From Streptomyces sp. ML-6 (GTDB taxonomy: Bacteria > Actinomycetota > Actinomycetes > Streptomycetales > Streptomycetaceae): 64,000 bases of DNA. Each line of letters begins with the position of its first letter. Position 1 is the first letter of the stretch. This document shows, in pieces, positions 36,682 to 44,442 of the stretch. Below the pieces are notes generated by a model. That model saw only the letters and a list, made by a program, of their open reading frames with translations, ran no database searches and had not been told where the DNA came from. The DNA lies in NCBI RefSeq assembly GCF_030116705.1, contig NZ_JAOTIK010000001.1, positions 4,616,501 through 4,680,500 on the forward strand, in the 5' to 3' direction. The position numbers and the translations under genes are program-made.

Positions 36682-36797
36682 GGGGAGACCTTTCGAGTCC
36701 GAGGTCGTGTCGGGTGCCAGGTGCCCTCCAGGCCGGCGGGGCAAACTGTCGGCGGACTCCTTCGGCCGGAACTCGACAGACTTCCGGTAGACAACAA

Positions 36798-36838
36798 CGA
36801 GAACACCCCGCCATGTGTTGTACGGCGAGGTGTTCTCG
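36798..36838 (-). terminator. Hairpin between the two DUF397 genes
   Basis: Arms 36798-36812 and 36824-36838 pair over 15 positions with one C-A mismatch; the loop is 11 bases. It lies 25 bases downstream of copy B, so copy A may need its own promoter. Confidence 0.7.
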
Positions 36839-36862
36839 GATCGGATGTGCTGGACCTGCTGG

Positions 36863-37072
36863 TCAGATGGCGCCGAGCTCTCCGGCCTTGACGCCTGCCA
36901 CGAAGGTGGCGAACGAGGCGACGGAGGTCTTCAGCATTGGGCCGTTCAGGTTTTTGGAGTCACGAACGGGAACCACGCCGAGCGAGCTGGCGAGGTTGGC
37001 GGCAACCTCGATGCACTGGCCGCCGTTGCTGCTGTAGGAGGACTTGAACCAGCGAGGGGATTCGGTCGTCAC
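36863..37072 (-). CDS. DUF397 domain protein (copy B)
   Basis: A 69-residue DUF397 protein, closely similar to copy A (PRWFKSSYSSNGGQCIEVAA, VPVRDSKNLNGP, FVAGVKAGELG). The GTG start overlaps the stop of the XRE gene by 4 bases, so the two are made together. Known family behaviour: the DUF397 partner modulates or neutralises the XRE/DUF5753 regulator, for example WhiJ and its small partners. Confidence 0.92.
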   Translation of the reverse strand: MTTESPRWFKSSYSSNGGQCIEVAANLASSLGVVPVRDSKNLNGPMLKTSVASFATFVAGVKAGELGAI

Positions 37073-37899
37073 AGGGAGCCCTTTCGTACCTGCTCGATCA
37101 CGGCCACAGAGGCCGCTTGGGACAGTGCTTCGGCTTGCATCTGATGGTAGGCCGTTGCCAGAGGCTGCACGAACCTCATATCGCGCTCCAGGCGCCCTTG
37201 TTGTGCAGACTCGGCGTACGCAATCTGAGACCGATCAGCAAGGGTCACCAGCGTTACAGGTAGATCGAATGCACGACGTTCCCCGAGGTCGAACGGAGCC
37301 ACTTGCACGACGGTCGAGGGCAACTCGGCGAACGCGATGAGCTGGTCCAGTTGTTCCGCCATGACTCTGGAGCCGCCCACGGGGCGCCGAATGCAGCTCT
37401 CGTCGAGAACGACGTACACCAACGGTGGCGGAGTACGCTGCAATGACGCCTGCCTCTGTGCAAATAGGGACAGCCGCTCTTCTGCTTGCTGCTCCGTGAT
37501 CGCTCCGCGTCGCACGGCGCCTGTGGTGATGGCTGCGGCGTACTCCGGTGTCTGGAGCAGGCCGGGGATGATCCCGAGTTCGAAGAGCCTGATCTCTGCC
37601 GCACGCACCTCGTGCGCCACGAACTCCGGAAACCCTTCGAGTATCGCGGTGTTTCGGACAGCCCGCTCCTGACGTTCGAGTCGGTCGCCTGTTCCCAATG
37701 CTTTGTCAGCACTTGCAGCAAAGCGAGGAGTTGGTGGGCGTCGACCAGTTTCCACAGCAGAAATATGCGTTCCGGAGCACCCCATACGAGCCGCCAGCTC
37801 GTCCTGAGTCCAGCCGCGTTCGTCACGTAACTGGCGCAGACGCTGCCCGAATCGGGCAGCGGGCGACTTGTCGGGGTCCAGCTCCTTGCGATTCACCAT
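37069..37899 (-). CDS. XRE-family regulator with DUF5753 (Scr1/WhiJ type)
   Basis: A 276-residue regulator. The XRE helix-turn-helix covers about residues 15-70 (LRDERGWTQDELAARMGC, SGTHISAVETGRRPPTPRF). The rest is a DUF5753 domain (IIPGLLQTPEYAAA and VVQVAPFDLGERRAF, as in Scr1-family antitoxin-like regulators). A rare TTA leucine codon at 37829-37831 (minus strand, in QLRDERG) makes translation dependent on the bldA tRNA, so the protein should appear late in development. It overlaps the DUF397-B start by 4 bases and is divergent from the small-protein/methyltransferase operon. Confidence 0.92.
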   Translation of the reverse strand: MVNRKELDPDKSPAARFGQRLRQLRDERGWTQDELAARMGCSGTHISAVETGRRPPTPRFAASADKALGTGDRLERQERAVRNTAILEGFPEFVAHEVRAAEIRLFELGIIPGLLQTPEYAAAITTGAVRRGAITEQQAEERLSLFAQRQASLQRTPPPLVYVVLDESCIRRPVGGSRVMAEQLDQLIAFAELPSTVVQVAPFDLGERRAFDLPVTLVTLADRSQIAYAESAQQGRLERDMRFVQPLATAYHQMQAEALSQAASVAVIEQVRKGSL

Positions 37900-38002
37900 C
37901 CAGAAGTCCCATCTCTCCGCTCAAGCGGCGCAGGTTGAAGACACCCCAACTCTAGGCCACGCTGATCCCCCTTGGTAGCGGAACCGTTACGGAGAGGAGT
38001 CG

Positions 38003-38266
38003 GTGGTGTCTGGAGTGAATGCTGCTGAGCATCAGCAGGAACCCCCACAAGTCCCTTCCCCTGGCACGCTGTTGGTGGATACCGGCCACCGGAATCGGGT
38101 GGGTGAGTTCCGTGGGGTGTCCGGTCCGTACTGGTCGTTGCGGCCGGTCTGCGGCGGGACGGAGTGGGAGGCCGAGCCGGCGCATGTACGGCCCCCGGAG
38201 CCCATAGAGCGATTGCGAGCCGAGACCGCCCGGTGCAACGCCCGGAGCGCGGGGCGGATCCTGTGA
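38003..38266 (+). CDS. Hypothetical small protein (87 residues) of XRE/DUF397-linked loci
   Basis: A small polar protein with no membrane segment, containing LLVDTGHRNRVGEFRGVSGPYWSLRPVCGG and then AHVRPPEPIERLRAETAR; I do not assign a named family. The GTG at 38003 has AGGAG about 5 bases upstream. Its stop overlaps the next gene's GTG (GTGA), so both are translated together. It is divergent from the XRE regulator, which probably controls it. Confidence 0.75.
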   Translation: MVSGVNAAEHQQEPPQVPSPGTLLVDTGHRNRVGEFRGVSGPYWSLRPVCGGTEWEAEPAHVRPPEPIERLRAETARCNARSAGRIL

Positions 38267-38853
38267 ACGCGACCTGGCAGCCCGGCAGTTACCGGTGCGA
38301 GGCCGTCGCCGAGGGGCTGGTGTACGGCACCGGGGAGACCGCGCGGTACGTCCTCGGCACCTTCCGGACCATCTCCCCCGTCCTCGCCCTGCGCTGGCTC
38401 GGCGGGCAGGCGCTGTGGATCGTGGACCGGCTCGATCCCGACCCCGAACGCTCCGCCTGGGTCCAGCCCTCCATGCGCCTCCCCGGCACCCCCGGCCCCG
38501 ACCACCCCACCGAGCTGCGCGCCTGGTACCAGGACCGTGCCGGCCAGCGCGCCGCCCACGCCCACCTCAAGAACGGCAACCCGCTCCTCGTCGTCGTCCC
38601 CGACGGCGACTGCACGTACACCCTCTCCGTACGTCCTCTCCATGCACCCCGAACGAACCGTCTGATCCGTAACCGCCTCGCCGAGCACAACCGACTGAAC
38701 GACAACCGGAAGGAATGGGGCATGACCGACTGCACTCTTCAGAACAATGGTGGCGGCGGGGGCGATGGTCTGCCGGGTGAGCCGTGGCCCGGACCGCCGC
38801 TTCCGCCGACTCCGGACGGAGGCCCTGGCGTCCCCAACCCGCCCAAGAAGTGA
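38263..38853 (+). CDS. Hypothetical protein (196 residues) with Gly/Pro-rich C-terminus
   Basis: A GTG-started protein without a recognised domain. Residues about 1-130 look globular (YRCEAVAEGLVYGTG, VLALRWLGGQALWIVDRLDP, LLVVVPDGDCTYTLSVRP). The last 43 residues change abruptly into a low-complexity segment, NNGGGGGDG then PGEPWPGPPLPPTPDGGPG. That segment starts at an internal ATG at 38722 with its own AAGGA ribosome-binding site, so it may also be made as a separate peptide. The stop is 12 bases before the methyltransferase start. Confidence 0.65.
   Translation: MNATWQPGSYRCEAVAEGLVYGTGETARYVLGTFRTISPVLALRWLGGQALWIVDRLDPDPERSAWVQPSMRLPGTPGPDHPTELRAWYQDRAGQRAAHAHLKNGNPLLVVVPDGDCTYTLSVRPLHAPRTNRLIRNRLAEHNRLNDNRKEWGMTDCTLQNNGGGGGDGLPGEPWPGPPLPPTPDGGPGVPNPPKK
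38722..38853 (+). CDS. Possible internal 43-residue Gly/Pro-rich peptide
   Basis: In-frame ATG at 38722 preceded by GGAAGGAATGGGGC. The product would begin MTDCTLQNNGG, then a run of Gly, then Pro-rich sequence, ending PNPPKK. It sits directly before a PIMT-like methyltransferase gene, the position of a RiPP precursor in several actinobacterial families. It lacks an FxLD motif, a Ser/Thr/Cys-rich core or a recognised leader. Alternative: only the C-terminal tail of the 196-residue protein. Confidence 0.3.
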   Translation: MTDCTLQNNGGGGGDGLPGEPWPGPPLPPTPDGGPGVPNPPKK

Positions 38854-38865
38854 GGTGGCCATCCC

Positions 38866-40041
38866 ATGATTGCCGACACGTGTCAGGAGCGTCCCGGCTG
38901 GACCGAACTGGGGCGCGTCCTCATGTCGGGCGGGGCTCTCCTCCCGGAATGGGCGCCTTCCTTCCGGGCCGTGCCCCGGTCGGCGTTCCTCCCCGAGCTG
39001 ATGTGGCCCTTCGACATGGGTGCGGGGGCGAGTACCGCCGTGTCCCGCGCGGACGATCCGGAGACCTGGTACCGGTACGCGGACGCGGACGTGCCCGTGG
39101 TCACCCAGTGGGACGACGGGCGGCACGTCGGGCATGAACCCGGGCAGGTGTCCACGTCGTCGGCATCCATGCCGAGCGTGGTGTTCCGGATGCTCCGGGA
39201 CCTGGACGTGCGCCCCGGGCACCGGGTGCTGGAGATCGGCACCGGGACCGGGTGGAACGCCGCCCTGCTGGCCCACCGGGCCGGTGCGGAGAACGTCGTC
39301 ACGGTGGAAGTGGACGGGGCGGTCGCCGGGCGGGCGCGGGCCGCGCTGGGCCGGTTCGGGGCCGCGGTGCGGGTGATCCACGGGGACGGGTGCGAAGGCC
39401 ACCCCGGGGCCGCCCCGTACGACCGGGTCGTCGTCACCGCCGGGACGCGCCGCGTCCCCTTCGCCTGGGTGGAGCAGACCCGGCCGGGCGGGCTGATCGT
39501 CGTTCCCTGGGGGACGCACTACGGCAACGGCGACTGCGTGGCCCGGCTCGTCGTCGCCCCGGACGGGAGGAGCGCGTCCGGGTTCTTCACCGGACCGGTC
39601 GAGTTCATGAAGCTCCGGGCCCAGCGGCTCTCCCCGGTCGTCCATGGTGATTACGTGGTGGGCGGCCCGGAGGACCGGGACACGTCGTCCACCCGGCTCA
39701 CGGAGGACGCGTTCCTGGGGGAGCGGTTCGGTCCCCGGCGGTTCGCGGTCGGTCTCCGGGTGCCCCACTGCCACCACGTGGTGGCGGAGAAACGGGACGG
39801 AGCGCGGCCCGTCTGGTTCTACGGACTCACCGACCGCTCCTGGGCGTGCGTGATGTTCCGCGACGGCGGCACCGCCCGCGTCTGGCAGTCGGGTTCCCGC
39901 CGGCTCTGGGACGAGGCCGAGGCCGCACACGGCTGGTGGGAGGGCGAGGGGCGCCCCGGGTACGAGCGGTTCGGGCTCACCGTGACGGCGGAAGGGCAGA
40001 CCGCTTGGCTGGACACCCCGGACCGGGCCTGGCCCGTCTGA
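38866..40041 (+). CDS. PIMT-like methyltransferase (391 residues)
   Basis: A SAM-dependent methyltransferase with the protein-L-isoaspartate O-methyltransferase fold. The SAM motif VLEIGTGTGWNAALLA is at about 121-136, then VTVEVDGAV, HGDGCEG, PYDRVVVTAG and GGLIVVPWG, in the order found in PIMT. N-terminally, FRAVPRSAFLPELMWPFDMG matches the PIMT substrate-side entry, and STSSASMPSVVFRML aligns with the Ser-rich active-site loop. A C-terminal domain of about 180 residues is beyond normal PIMT size (about 210) and matches the longer enzymes linked to RiPP clusters, such as the FxLD-type system. The true substrate is unknown. Confidence 0.83.
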   Translation: MIADTCQERPGWTELGRVLMSGGALLPEWAPSFRAVPRSAFLPELMWPFDMGAGASTAVSRADDPETWYRYADADVPVVTQWDDGRHVGHEPGQVSTSSASMPSVVFRMLRDLDVRPGHRVLEIGTGTGWNAALLAHRAGAENVVTVEVDGAVAGRARAALGRFGAAVRVIHGDGCEGHPGAAPYDRVVVTAGTRRVPFAWVEQTRPGGLIVVPWGTHYGNGDCVARLVVAPDGRSASGFFTGPVEFMKLRAQRLSPVVHGDYVVGGPEDRDTSSTRLTEDAFLGERFGPRRFAVGLRVPHCHHVVAEKRDGARPVWFYGLTDRSWACVMFRDGGTARVWQSGSRRLWDEAEAAHGWWEGEGRPGYERFGLTVTAEGQTAWLDTPDRAWPV

Positions 40042-40057
40042 GAACCGCCGACGGGCC
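40031..40057 (+). terminator. Hairpin at the 3' end of the methyltransferase gene
   Basis: GGCCCGTC at 40031-40038 pairs exactly with GACGGGCC at 40050-40057; the stop codon lies inside the stem-loop. Confidence 0.45.
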
Positions 40058-40110
40058 CGCCCCGTCCGGCGTTCCGCCACCGCCCCGGCCGGCCCGAACC
40101 GCCCCCGGTC

Positions 40111-40148
40111 GGCCGGAGGCAGTCCGGGCGGCCGGAGGCGGTCCGGGC
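40111..40148. repeat. 19-base tandem repeat (2 copies)
   Basis: Copies 40111-40129 and 40130-40148 of GGCCGGAGGCAGTCCGGGC differ at one base. They lie between the convergent methyltransferase and VOC genes. Confidence 0.8.
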
Positions 40149-40166
40149 GGGTGAACGGGGGCGGGG

Positions 40167-40616
40167 CTAATGCACGCAGAACTCGTTGCCCTCCGGGTCG
40201 GTGAGCGTCGTCCAGGTGCCGCCCTGGTCCGCGACCTCGCGGACCACCGTCGCGCCCAGGGCCACCAGGCGCTCGACCTCGGCCTCGCGCCGGCCCGGCT
40301 CGGCGTGCACGTCCAGGTGGAGGCGGTTCTTCGTCGTCTTGGCCTCCGGGACGCGCTGGAACAGGAGCCGCCGGCCGAGGCCCGCCCCGCTGTCCTCGTC
40401 GTACGGGTCGTCCGGGTGGCGGACCCCCGCGAGGTCGCGCCAGGCGCGGCGGTCGTGCGCCATCAGCGTCACGTCCTCGGGGACCGCGCCGAAGCCGAGC
40501 AGCCGCTCGATCAGGACGCTGTGGTCCTCCACGAGGTGGCCGAGGGCCTCGCCCCAGAAGGCGGCCTGGGCGTGCGGGTCGGTCGAGTCGATGACGACTT
40601 TCCAGTGCAAGGTCAT
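40167..40616 (-). CDS. VOC family protein
   Basis: A 149-residue VOC protein of the group often annotated as glyoxalase-like in Streptomyces (WKVVIDSTDPHAQAAFWGEALG at the N-terminus, LHLDVHAEPGRREAEVERLVALGATVV in the second module, and the final LTDPEGNEFCVH). The last His and the DPEGNEFC motif are usual for the family. The ligand is unknown. It is divergent from the CGNR regulator across 22 bases, so the two promoters overlap. Confidence 0.87.
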   Translation of the reverse strand: MTLHWKVVIDSTDPHAQAAFWGEALGHLVEDHSVLIERLLGFGAVPEDVTLMAHDRRAWRDLAGVRHPDDPYDEDSGAGLGRRLLFQRVPEAKTTKNRLHLDVHAEPGRREAEVERLVALGATVVREVADQGGTWTTLTDPEGNEFCVH

Positions 40617-40626
40617 GGAAACCGTT

Positions 40627-40632
40627 TATAGT
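40627..40632 (+). promoter_or_regulatory. -10 element for a probably leaderless CGNR transcript
   Basis: TATAGT at 40627-40632 is six bases before the ATG at 40639, which leaves no room for a ribosome-binding site; transcription would begin at or next to the start codon. Short AACC/GGTT arms flank it. No good -35 is seen. Confidence 0.5.
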
Positions 40633-40638
40633 GGTTAC

Positions 40639-41253
40639 ATGAGTGAGTCGTCAACGGACGCTCCGGGGCTGGTACTTCACACGCCGGAGGGCCGTCCCTA
40701 CCGCTTCGATCCCGGCGCCCTGTGCCTGGAGCTGCTGCCCACCGGGGGGCACGCGCGGTACACCGCGTACGAGGTGCTGCACACCCCCGACGACCTGGTG
40801 CGCTGGGCGGGCGAGAGCCGGCTGCCGGGCGGGCTGTCCCTGTCGGTGAGCGAGGAGGAGCTGGCGCGGACGCACGAGTTGCGGGCCGCGCTGTGGCGCC
40901 TGACCGCCGACAAGGCGCACGGCCGCGCCCTCGCCCGGTCCGATCTCGCCGTGGTGAACGCGGTGGCGGCCGAACCGCCGCTCGTCCCCCGTATCGACCC
41001 CGCCACCGGGGCCCTGGCCTGGGCCCCGGGAGCCACCGGGGCCGCCCTGCTGTCGACGGTCGCCCGGGACGTGGTGGAGCTCTTCACCGGCCCGTACGCC
41101 GACCGCGTCCGTGAATGCGGCTCCGACAGCTGCAAGCTGCTCTTCGTCGACACCTCGCGGCCGGGCAGGCGGCGCTGGTGCGCGATGGAGCGCTGCGGAA
41201 ACCTCCACAAGGTACGGGCCCACCGTGCCCGGCACACCCCGAAGGAGTCATGA
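40639..41253 (+). CDS. CGNR zinc-finger (ABATE-domain) regulator
   Basis: A 204-residue protein. The N-terminal part is an ABATE (stress-response) domain containing LCLELLPTGGHARYTAYEVL and RTHELRAALWRL. The C-terminal CGNR zinc finger occupies about residues 155-195, with Cys residues in VRECGSDSCKLLFVD and WCAMERCGNLHKVRAHRAR. These proteins are putative ligand-responsive DNA-binding regulators. Its stop overlaps the next gene's start. The transcript is probably leaderless. Confidence 0.9.
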   Translation: MSESSTDAPGLVLHTPEGRPYRFDPGALCLELLPTGGHARYTAYEVLHTPDDLVRWAGESRLPGGLSLSVSEEELARTHELRAALWRLTADKAHGRALARSDLAVVNAVAAEPPLVPRIDPATGALAWAPGATGAALLSTVARDVVELFTGPYADRVRECGSDSCKLLFVDTSRPGRRRWCAMERCGNLHKVRAHRARHTPKES

Positions 41254-41657
41254 TGCCCACCGGACTGACGAAGGACGCGGGCTGGGAGATCGGCGTCTCG
41301 CGGACCCTGCCCCTGCCCCCGGCGGCCGTCTGGGACTTCCTCACGGGCCGGGAGGGCGTACGGCTCTGGCTCGGGCCGGTCGAGGGGGCGGGCGGGCTGC
41401 CCACGGAGAAGGGCGAGCCGTACCGCACGGCCGACGGGGTGGCCGGTGAGCTGCGCGGCCACCGCCCCGGCAGCCGGATCAGGCTCACCCACGGGTCCAC
41501 GACCGTCCAGGTCACCGTCTCGCCCGCGCCCGGCGCGGGCGGCGCGAAGTCGGTCCTGCGTTTCCACCAGGAACACCTGGCGAGCGCGGCGGAACGCGAG
41601 GAGCGCCGCGCGCACTGGCGGCGGGTGATGGACGAGGTCGCCGGGGCGCTCTGCTGA
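41250..41657 (+). CDS. SRPBCC (AHSA1-like) family protein
   Basis: A 135-residue START/Bet v1-type protein with a large hydrophobic cavity; the family ranges from hydrolase-like proteins to cyclases and ligand binders. ISRTLPLPPAAVWDFLTG-like sequence at the N-terminus and the final helix with EEHLAS-like residues (REERRAHWRRVMDEVAGAL) fit the fold. I start it at ATG 41250, with GAAGGAG just upstream, overlapping the CGNR stop (ATGA); ATG 41253 is an alternative. It probably shares CGNR control. Confidence 0.85.
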   Translation: MMPTGLTKDAGWEIGVSRTLPLPPAAVWDFLTGREGVRLWLGPVEGAGGLPTEKGEPYRTADGVAGELRGHRPGSRIRLTHGSTTVQVTVSPAPGAGGAKSVLRFHQEHLASAAEREERRAHWRRVMDEVAGALC

Positions 41658-41721
41658 CCGGGGCAGGGAGCAGGGGCCGGGGGCGAGGAAACAGGGAAGC
41701 AAGGAAGCAAGAAGGTGGAGT

Positions 41722-41760
41722 CCGGGCGGCGGGGCGCCTTTTGAGCGTCCCGCCGCCCGG
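41722..41760. terminator. Bidirectional terminator between SRPBCC and monooxygenase genes
   Basis: Arms 41722-41736 and 41746-41760 pair over 15 positions with one G-U wobble; the loop CCTTTTGAG has nine bases. It lies between the convergent SRPBCC gene and the leftward flavin monooxygenase (stop at 41763). Confidence 0.85.
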
Positions 41761-41762
41761 GG

Positions 41763-43379
41763 TCAGGCCGCGCCGGCCGTCCCCACCAGCCGGTCGAGGT
41801 AGTCCTCGACCGCCCCGCTCCCCGTCGCCGGGGCGATCAGCCCCACGTGGTTGTCGGGGCGGACCAGCACGAGGGCGCCGGTGCCCGGTCCGACCCCGTA
41901 CGCGGTACGGGCGTGGCCCGCGTCGTCGGCCAGGTCGCGCGGGGCTCCCGCGTCCACCCCGTACGCCCGCACGGTGTCGCCGTACGCCGCCTCCACCGCC
42001 CGCAGCGCGTCCGCCGTGTCCGGGCCGAAGCCCAGCAGCGTGAAGTGCGGCCCGGCGAACGCCTCGAACAGGCGGACCGGCCCGCCCGTCGCCGTGTCGC
42101 GGCAGGGGGCGTCGGGGGCGCGGTCACCGGCCCGCAGGTCGCTTGCGGCATCGGCGGCACCAGTGGCACCGGCGGGGGAGAGCGAGCTCCAGCGGTAGCC
42201 CCGGTCCAGCCCCGTCGTCTGCTCGGTGATCGCCGTGTCCAGGCCGCCGCCCGGCCGCTCGATCGCTTCGAGGGTGGCCCGCAGCCGTTCCGAGGAGACG
42301 CCCAGCGTCCAGGCGGCCACCGGCAGCCGCTCCTCCTCGTAGGTGTCCAGCAGCGCGGACGACGCCCGGCCGGTGGCGACCCGGGCGAGCTTCCAGCCCA
42401 GGTTGAACGCGTCCTGGATGCCGGTGTTCATGCCCAGCCCGCCCGCGATGGGGTGGACGTGCGCGGCGTCCCCGGCCAGCAACACCCGGCCCACCCGGTA
42501 GCGGTCCACCATGCGCTCGTTGACCCGGTACGTGGACAGCAGGGCGGCCCGGGTGAGGCGGTCGGCCGGCAGCCGGGTGTGTTTGGCGAACAGCCGCCGG
42601 AAGCTCTCCGGGGAGGGCGGCACCGGCGCCCCCGCCCCGTCCCGCTCGGGCCCCGCCTGGAACCACCAGCCCGCCCGCGTACCCGGGATCGGGCACAGCA
42701 TCACGGCCCCGTCCTCGTCGAACCACTGGTGCCACAGGGAGCGGTCGAGCCCCTCCACCTCGACGTCCCCGCAGACCATCACCTGCTCCTCGGCCGTCCT
42801 GCCCTCGAACGGGAGGCCGAGCATCTTGCGCACCGGGCTGTGGCCGCCGTCGCAGCCCACCACGTACCGCGCCCCGATGCTCCGGCCGTCGGCCAGGGCG
42901 ACGGTCACGGACCCGGGCCCCTGCGACAGACCGACCGCCTCGGTGCCCAGCTCGACGTGGACGCCGTACTCCGCCAGCCGGTCGCGCAGGATCTCCTCCA
43001 GCTGCCACTGGGCGATCAGCCGGCCGTGGGCGTACGGGGCGTCCGGCGTGGGGTGCACCCCCGCGGACGGGTCGGCGTCGGCGATCGGCAGCCCGTCGCG
43101 GTACTTGCGCATGGGCAGCGGCGCGGAACCCTCCGCCAGCACCCGGTCGACGATGCCCAGGTCCTCCAGGACCTCCAGGGACCGGGGGTTGGGGCCCTTG
43201 GCCCGCGAGCTGCGCGGGAACTCCTCGGACCGGTCGATGATCCGTACGTCGACCGAGCGCCGTGCCAGGTCGCAGGCGAGGGTCAGACCCGTCGGGCCCG
43301 AACCGACGACGAGCACGGGGACGGGTGCGGAGGCGGGTTCGGAGGTGAGTTCGGAGGCGACGGGTGCTGTCGCGGGCAT
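41763..43379 (-). CDS. FAD-dependent aromatic monooxygenase (PHBH/RdmE-like)
   Basis: A class A flavin monooxygenase of 538 residues. The FAD-binding GSGPTG is at about 26-31, the DG motif (GCDGGHSPVRK) at 177, and the GD motif (LLAGDAAHVHPIAGGLGMNTG) at 302-303, with the C-terminal thioredoxin-like domain of the tetracycline-type hydroxylases (PVRLFEAFAGPHFTLLGFG). Such enzymes oxidise aromatic or polyketide compounds. It is a single gene, with a low-GC promoter region at 43400-43450 that contains GTAACCGAGT and GCAACCGGGT direct repeats, possibly a regulator site. Confidence 0.9.
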   Translation of the reverse strand: MPATAPVASELTSEPASAPVPVLVVGSGPTGLTLACDLARRSVDVRIIDRSEEFPRSSRAKGPNPRSLEVLEDLGIVDRVLAEGSAPLPMRKYRDGLPIADADPSAGVHPTPDAPYAHGRLIAQWQLEEILRDRLAEYGVHVELGTEAVGLSQGPGSVTVALADGRSIGARYVVGCDGGHSPVRKMLGLPFEGRTAEEQVMVCGDVEVEGLDRSLWHQWFDEDGAVMLCPIPGTRAGWWFQAGPERDGAGAPVPPSPESFRRLFAKHTRLPADRLTRAALLSTYRVNERMVDRYRVGRVLLAGDAAHVHPIAGGLGMNTGIQDAFNLGWKLARVATGRASSALLDTYEEERLPVAAWTLGVSSERLRATLEAIERPGGGLDTAITEQTTGLDRGYRWSSLSPAGATGAADAASDLRAGDRAPDAPCRDTATGGPVRLFEAFAGPHFTLLGFGPDTADALRAVEAAYGDTVRAYGVDAGAPRDLADDAGHARTAYGVGPGTGALVLVRPDNHVGLIAPATGSGAVEDYLDRLVGTAGAA

Positions 43380-43449
43380 GCGGACTCCTCGGTCGTGTTT
43401 CCGTGGACCTCCAGAGAAACGTAACCGAGTTAAAAAAGCAACCGGGTAA

Positions 43450-44442
43450 CTAAATCTGTGTGTCTGTGGCCTCGTGGGGAACGGGGGACGGCGACGGCCG
43501 CTGCTCCCGGTGCTCCGGCCGCTCCGTCGCCGGCCGGGCCTCCCGCACCCGCATCCTGGTGCGCCGCGCCGTCCGGAACGCGTCCCAGGTCAGCAGGGTG
43601 AGGGCCAGCCACACCAGGGCGAACCCGGCCCACCGCTCCGGCGGCATCGCCTCGTGGAAGTACAGGACGCCCAGGGCGAACTGGAAGACGGGCGCCAGGT
43701 ACTGCAACAGGCCCAGCGTGGAGAGCGGTACCCGGATCGCCGCCGCCCCGAACAGGACGAGCGGGACCGCCGTGACGAGGCCCGTCGAGGCCAGCAGGGC
43801 CGCGTGGCCGAGCCCCTCGGAGGTGAACGACGACTCGCCCCGCGCCCCCAGCCACAGCAGATAGCCGAGCGCGGGCACGAACAGCACGGCGGTCTCGGCG
43901 GTGAGCGACTCCAGGCCGCCCATGTTGACCTTCTTCTTCACCAGCCCGTACAGCGCGAAGGAGAACGCCAGCGTCAGCGAGATCCACGGCGGTCGCCCGT
44001 AGCCGATCGCCAGCACCAGCACCGCCGCGGCACCGATGCCCACCGCCACCCACTGGGCGGGACGCAGCCGTTCGCCCAGGACCAGCACGCCCAGGGCGAT
44101 GGTGACCAGCGGGTTGATGAAGTAGCCGAGCGAGGCCTCGACGACGTGGTCGTGGTTCACGGACCAGATGTACAGGCCCCAGTTGACCGTGATCACGGCC
44201 GCGGCCACCGATATCAGGGCGAGCTTGCGGGGCTGGCGCACCAGCTCGCCGATCCAGGCCCAGCGGCGCAGCACCAGCAGCGCGATCGCGACGAACCCGA
44301 GGGACCAGGCCATGCGGTGGGCGAGGATCTCGACCGCCCCGGCGGGCTTCATCAACGGCCAGAAGAGCGGGACGAGCCCCCACATGCCGTACGCCGCGAA
44401 GCCGGACAGGAGTCCGGCCCGCTGTTCGTTGTTCCCCTTCAC
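43450..44442 (-). CDS. rarD: EamA family transporter RarD
   Basis: A ten-helix drug/metabolite transporter (330 residues). The N-terminal GFAAYGMWGLVPLFWPLMK, then EILAHRMAWSLGFVAI, and the later GYFINPLVTIALGVLVLGERL are typical of the RarD subgroup. The C-terminal 50 residues form a basic, Pro-rich cytoplasmic tail. Substrate unknown. The short gap to the monooxygenase gene (43380-43449) holds the latter's promoter. Confidence 0.9.
   Translation of the reverse strand: MKGNNEQRAGLLSGFAAYGMWGLVPLFWPLMKPAGAVEILAHRMAWSLGFVAIALLVLRRWAWIGELVRQPRKLALISVAAAVITVNWGLYIWSVNHDHVVEASLGYFINPLVTIALGVLVLGERLRPAQWVAVGIGAAAVLVLAIGYGRPPWISLTLAFSFALYGLVKKKVNMGGLESLTAETAVLFVPALGYLLWLGARGESSFTSEGLGHAALLASTGLVTAVPLVLFGAAAIRVPLSTLGLLQYLAPVFQFALGVLYFHEAMPPERWAGFALVWLALTLLTWDAFRTARRTRMRVREARPATERPEHREQRPSPSPVPHEATDTQI

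Noticed and set aside
38722..38853. FxLD-type lanthipeptide precursor
   Set aside because: No FxLD motif and no Ser/Thr/Cys core; no lanthionine dehydratase or cyclase gene is nearby. Kept only as a generic peptide possibility.
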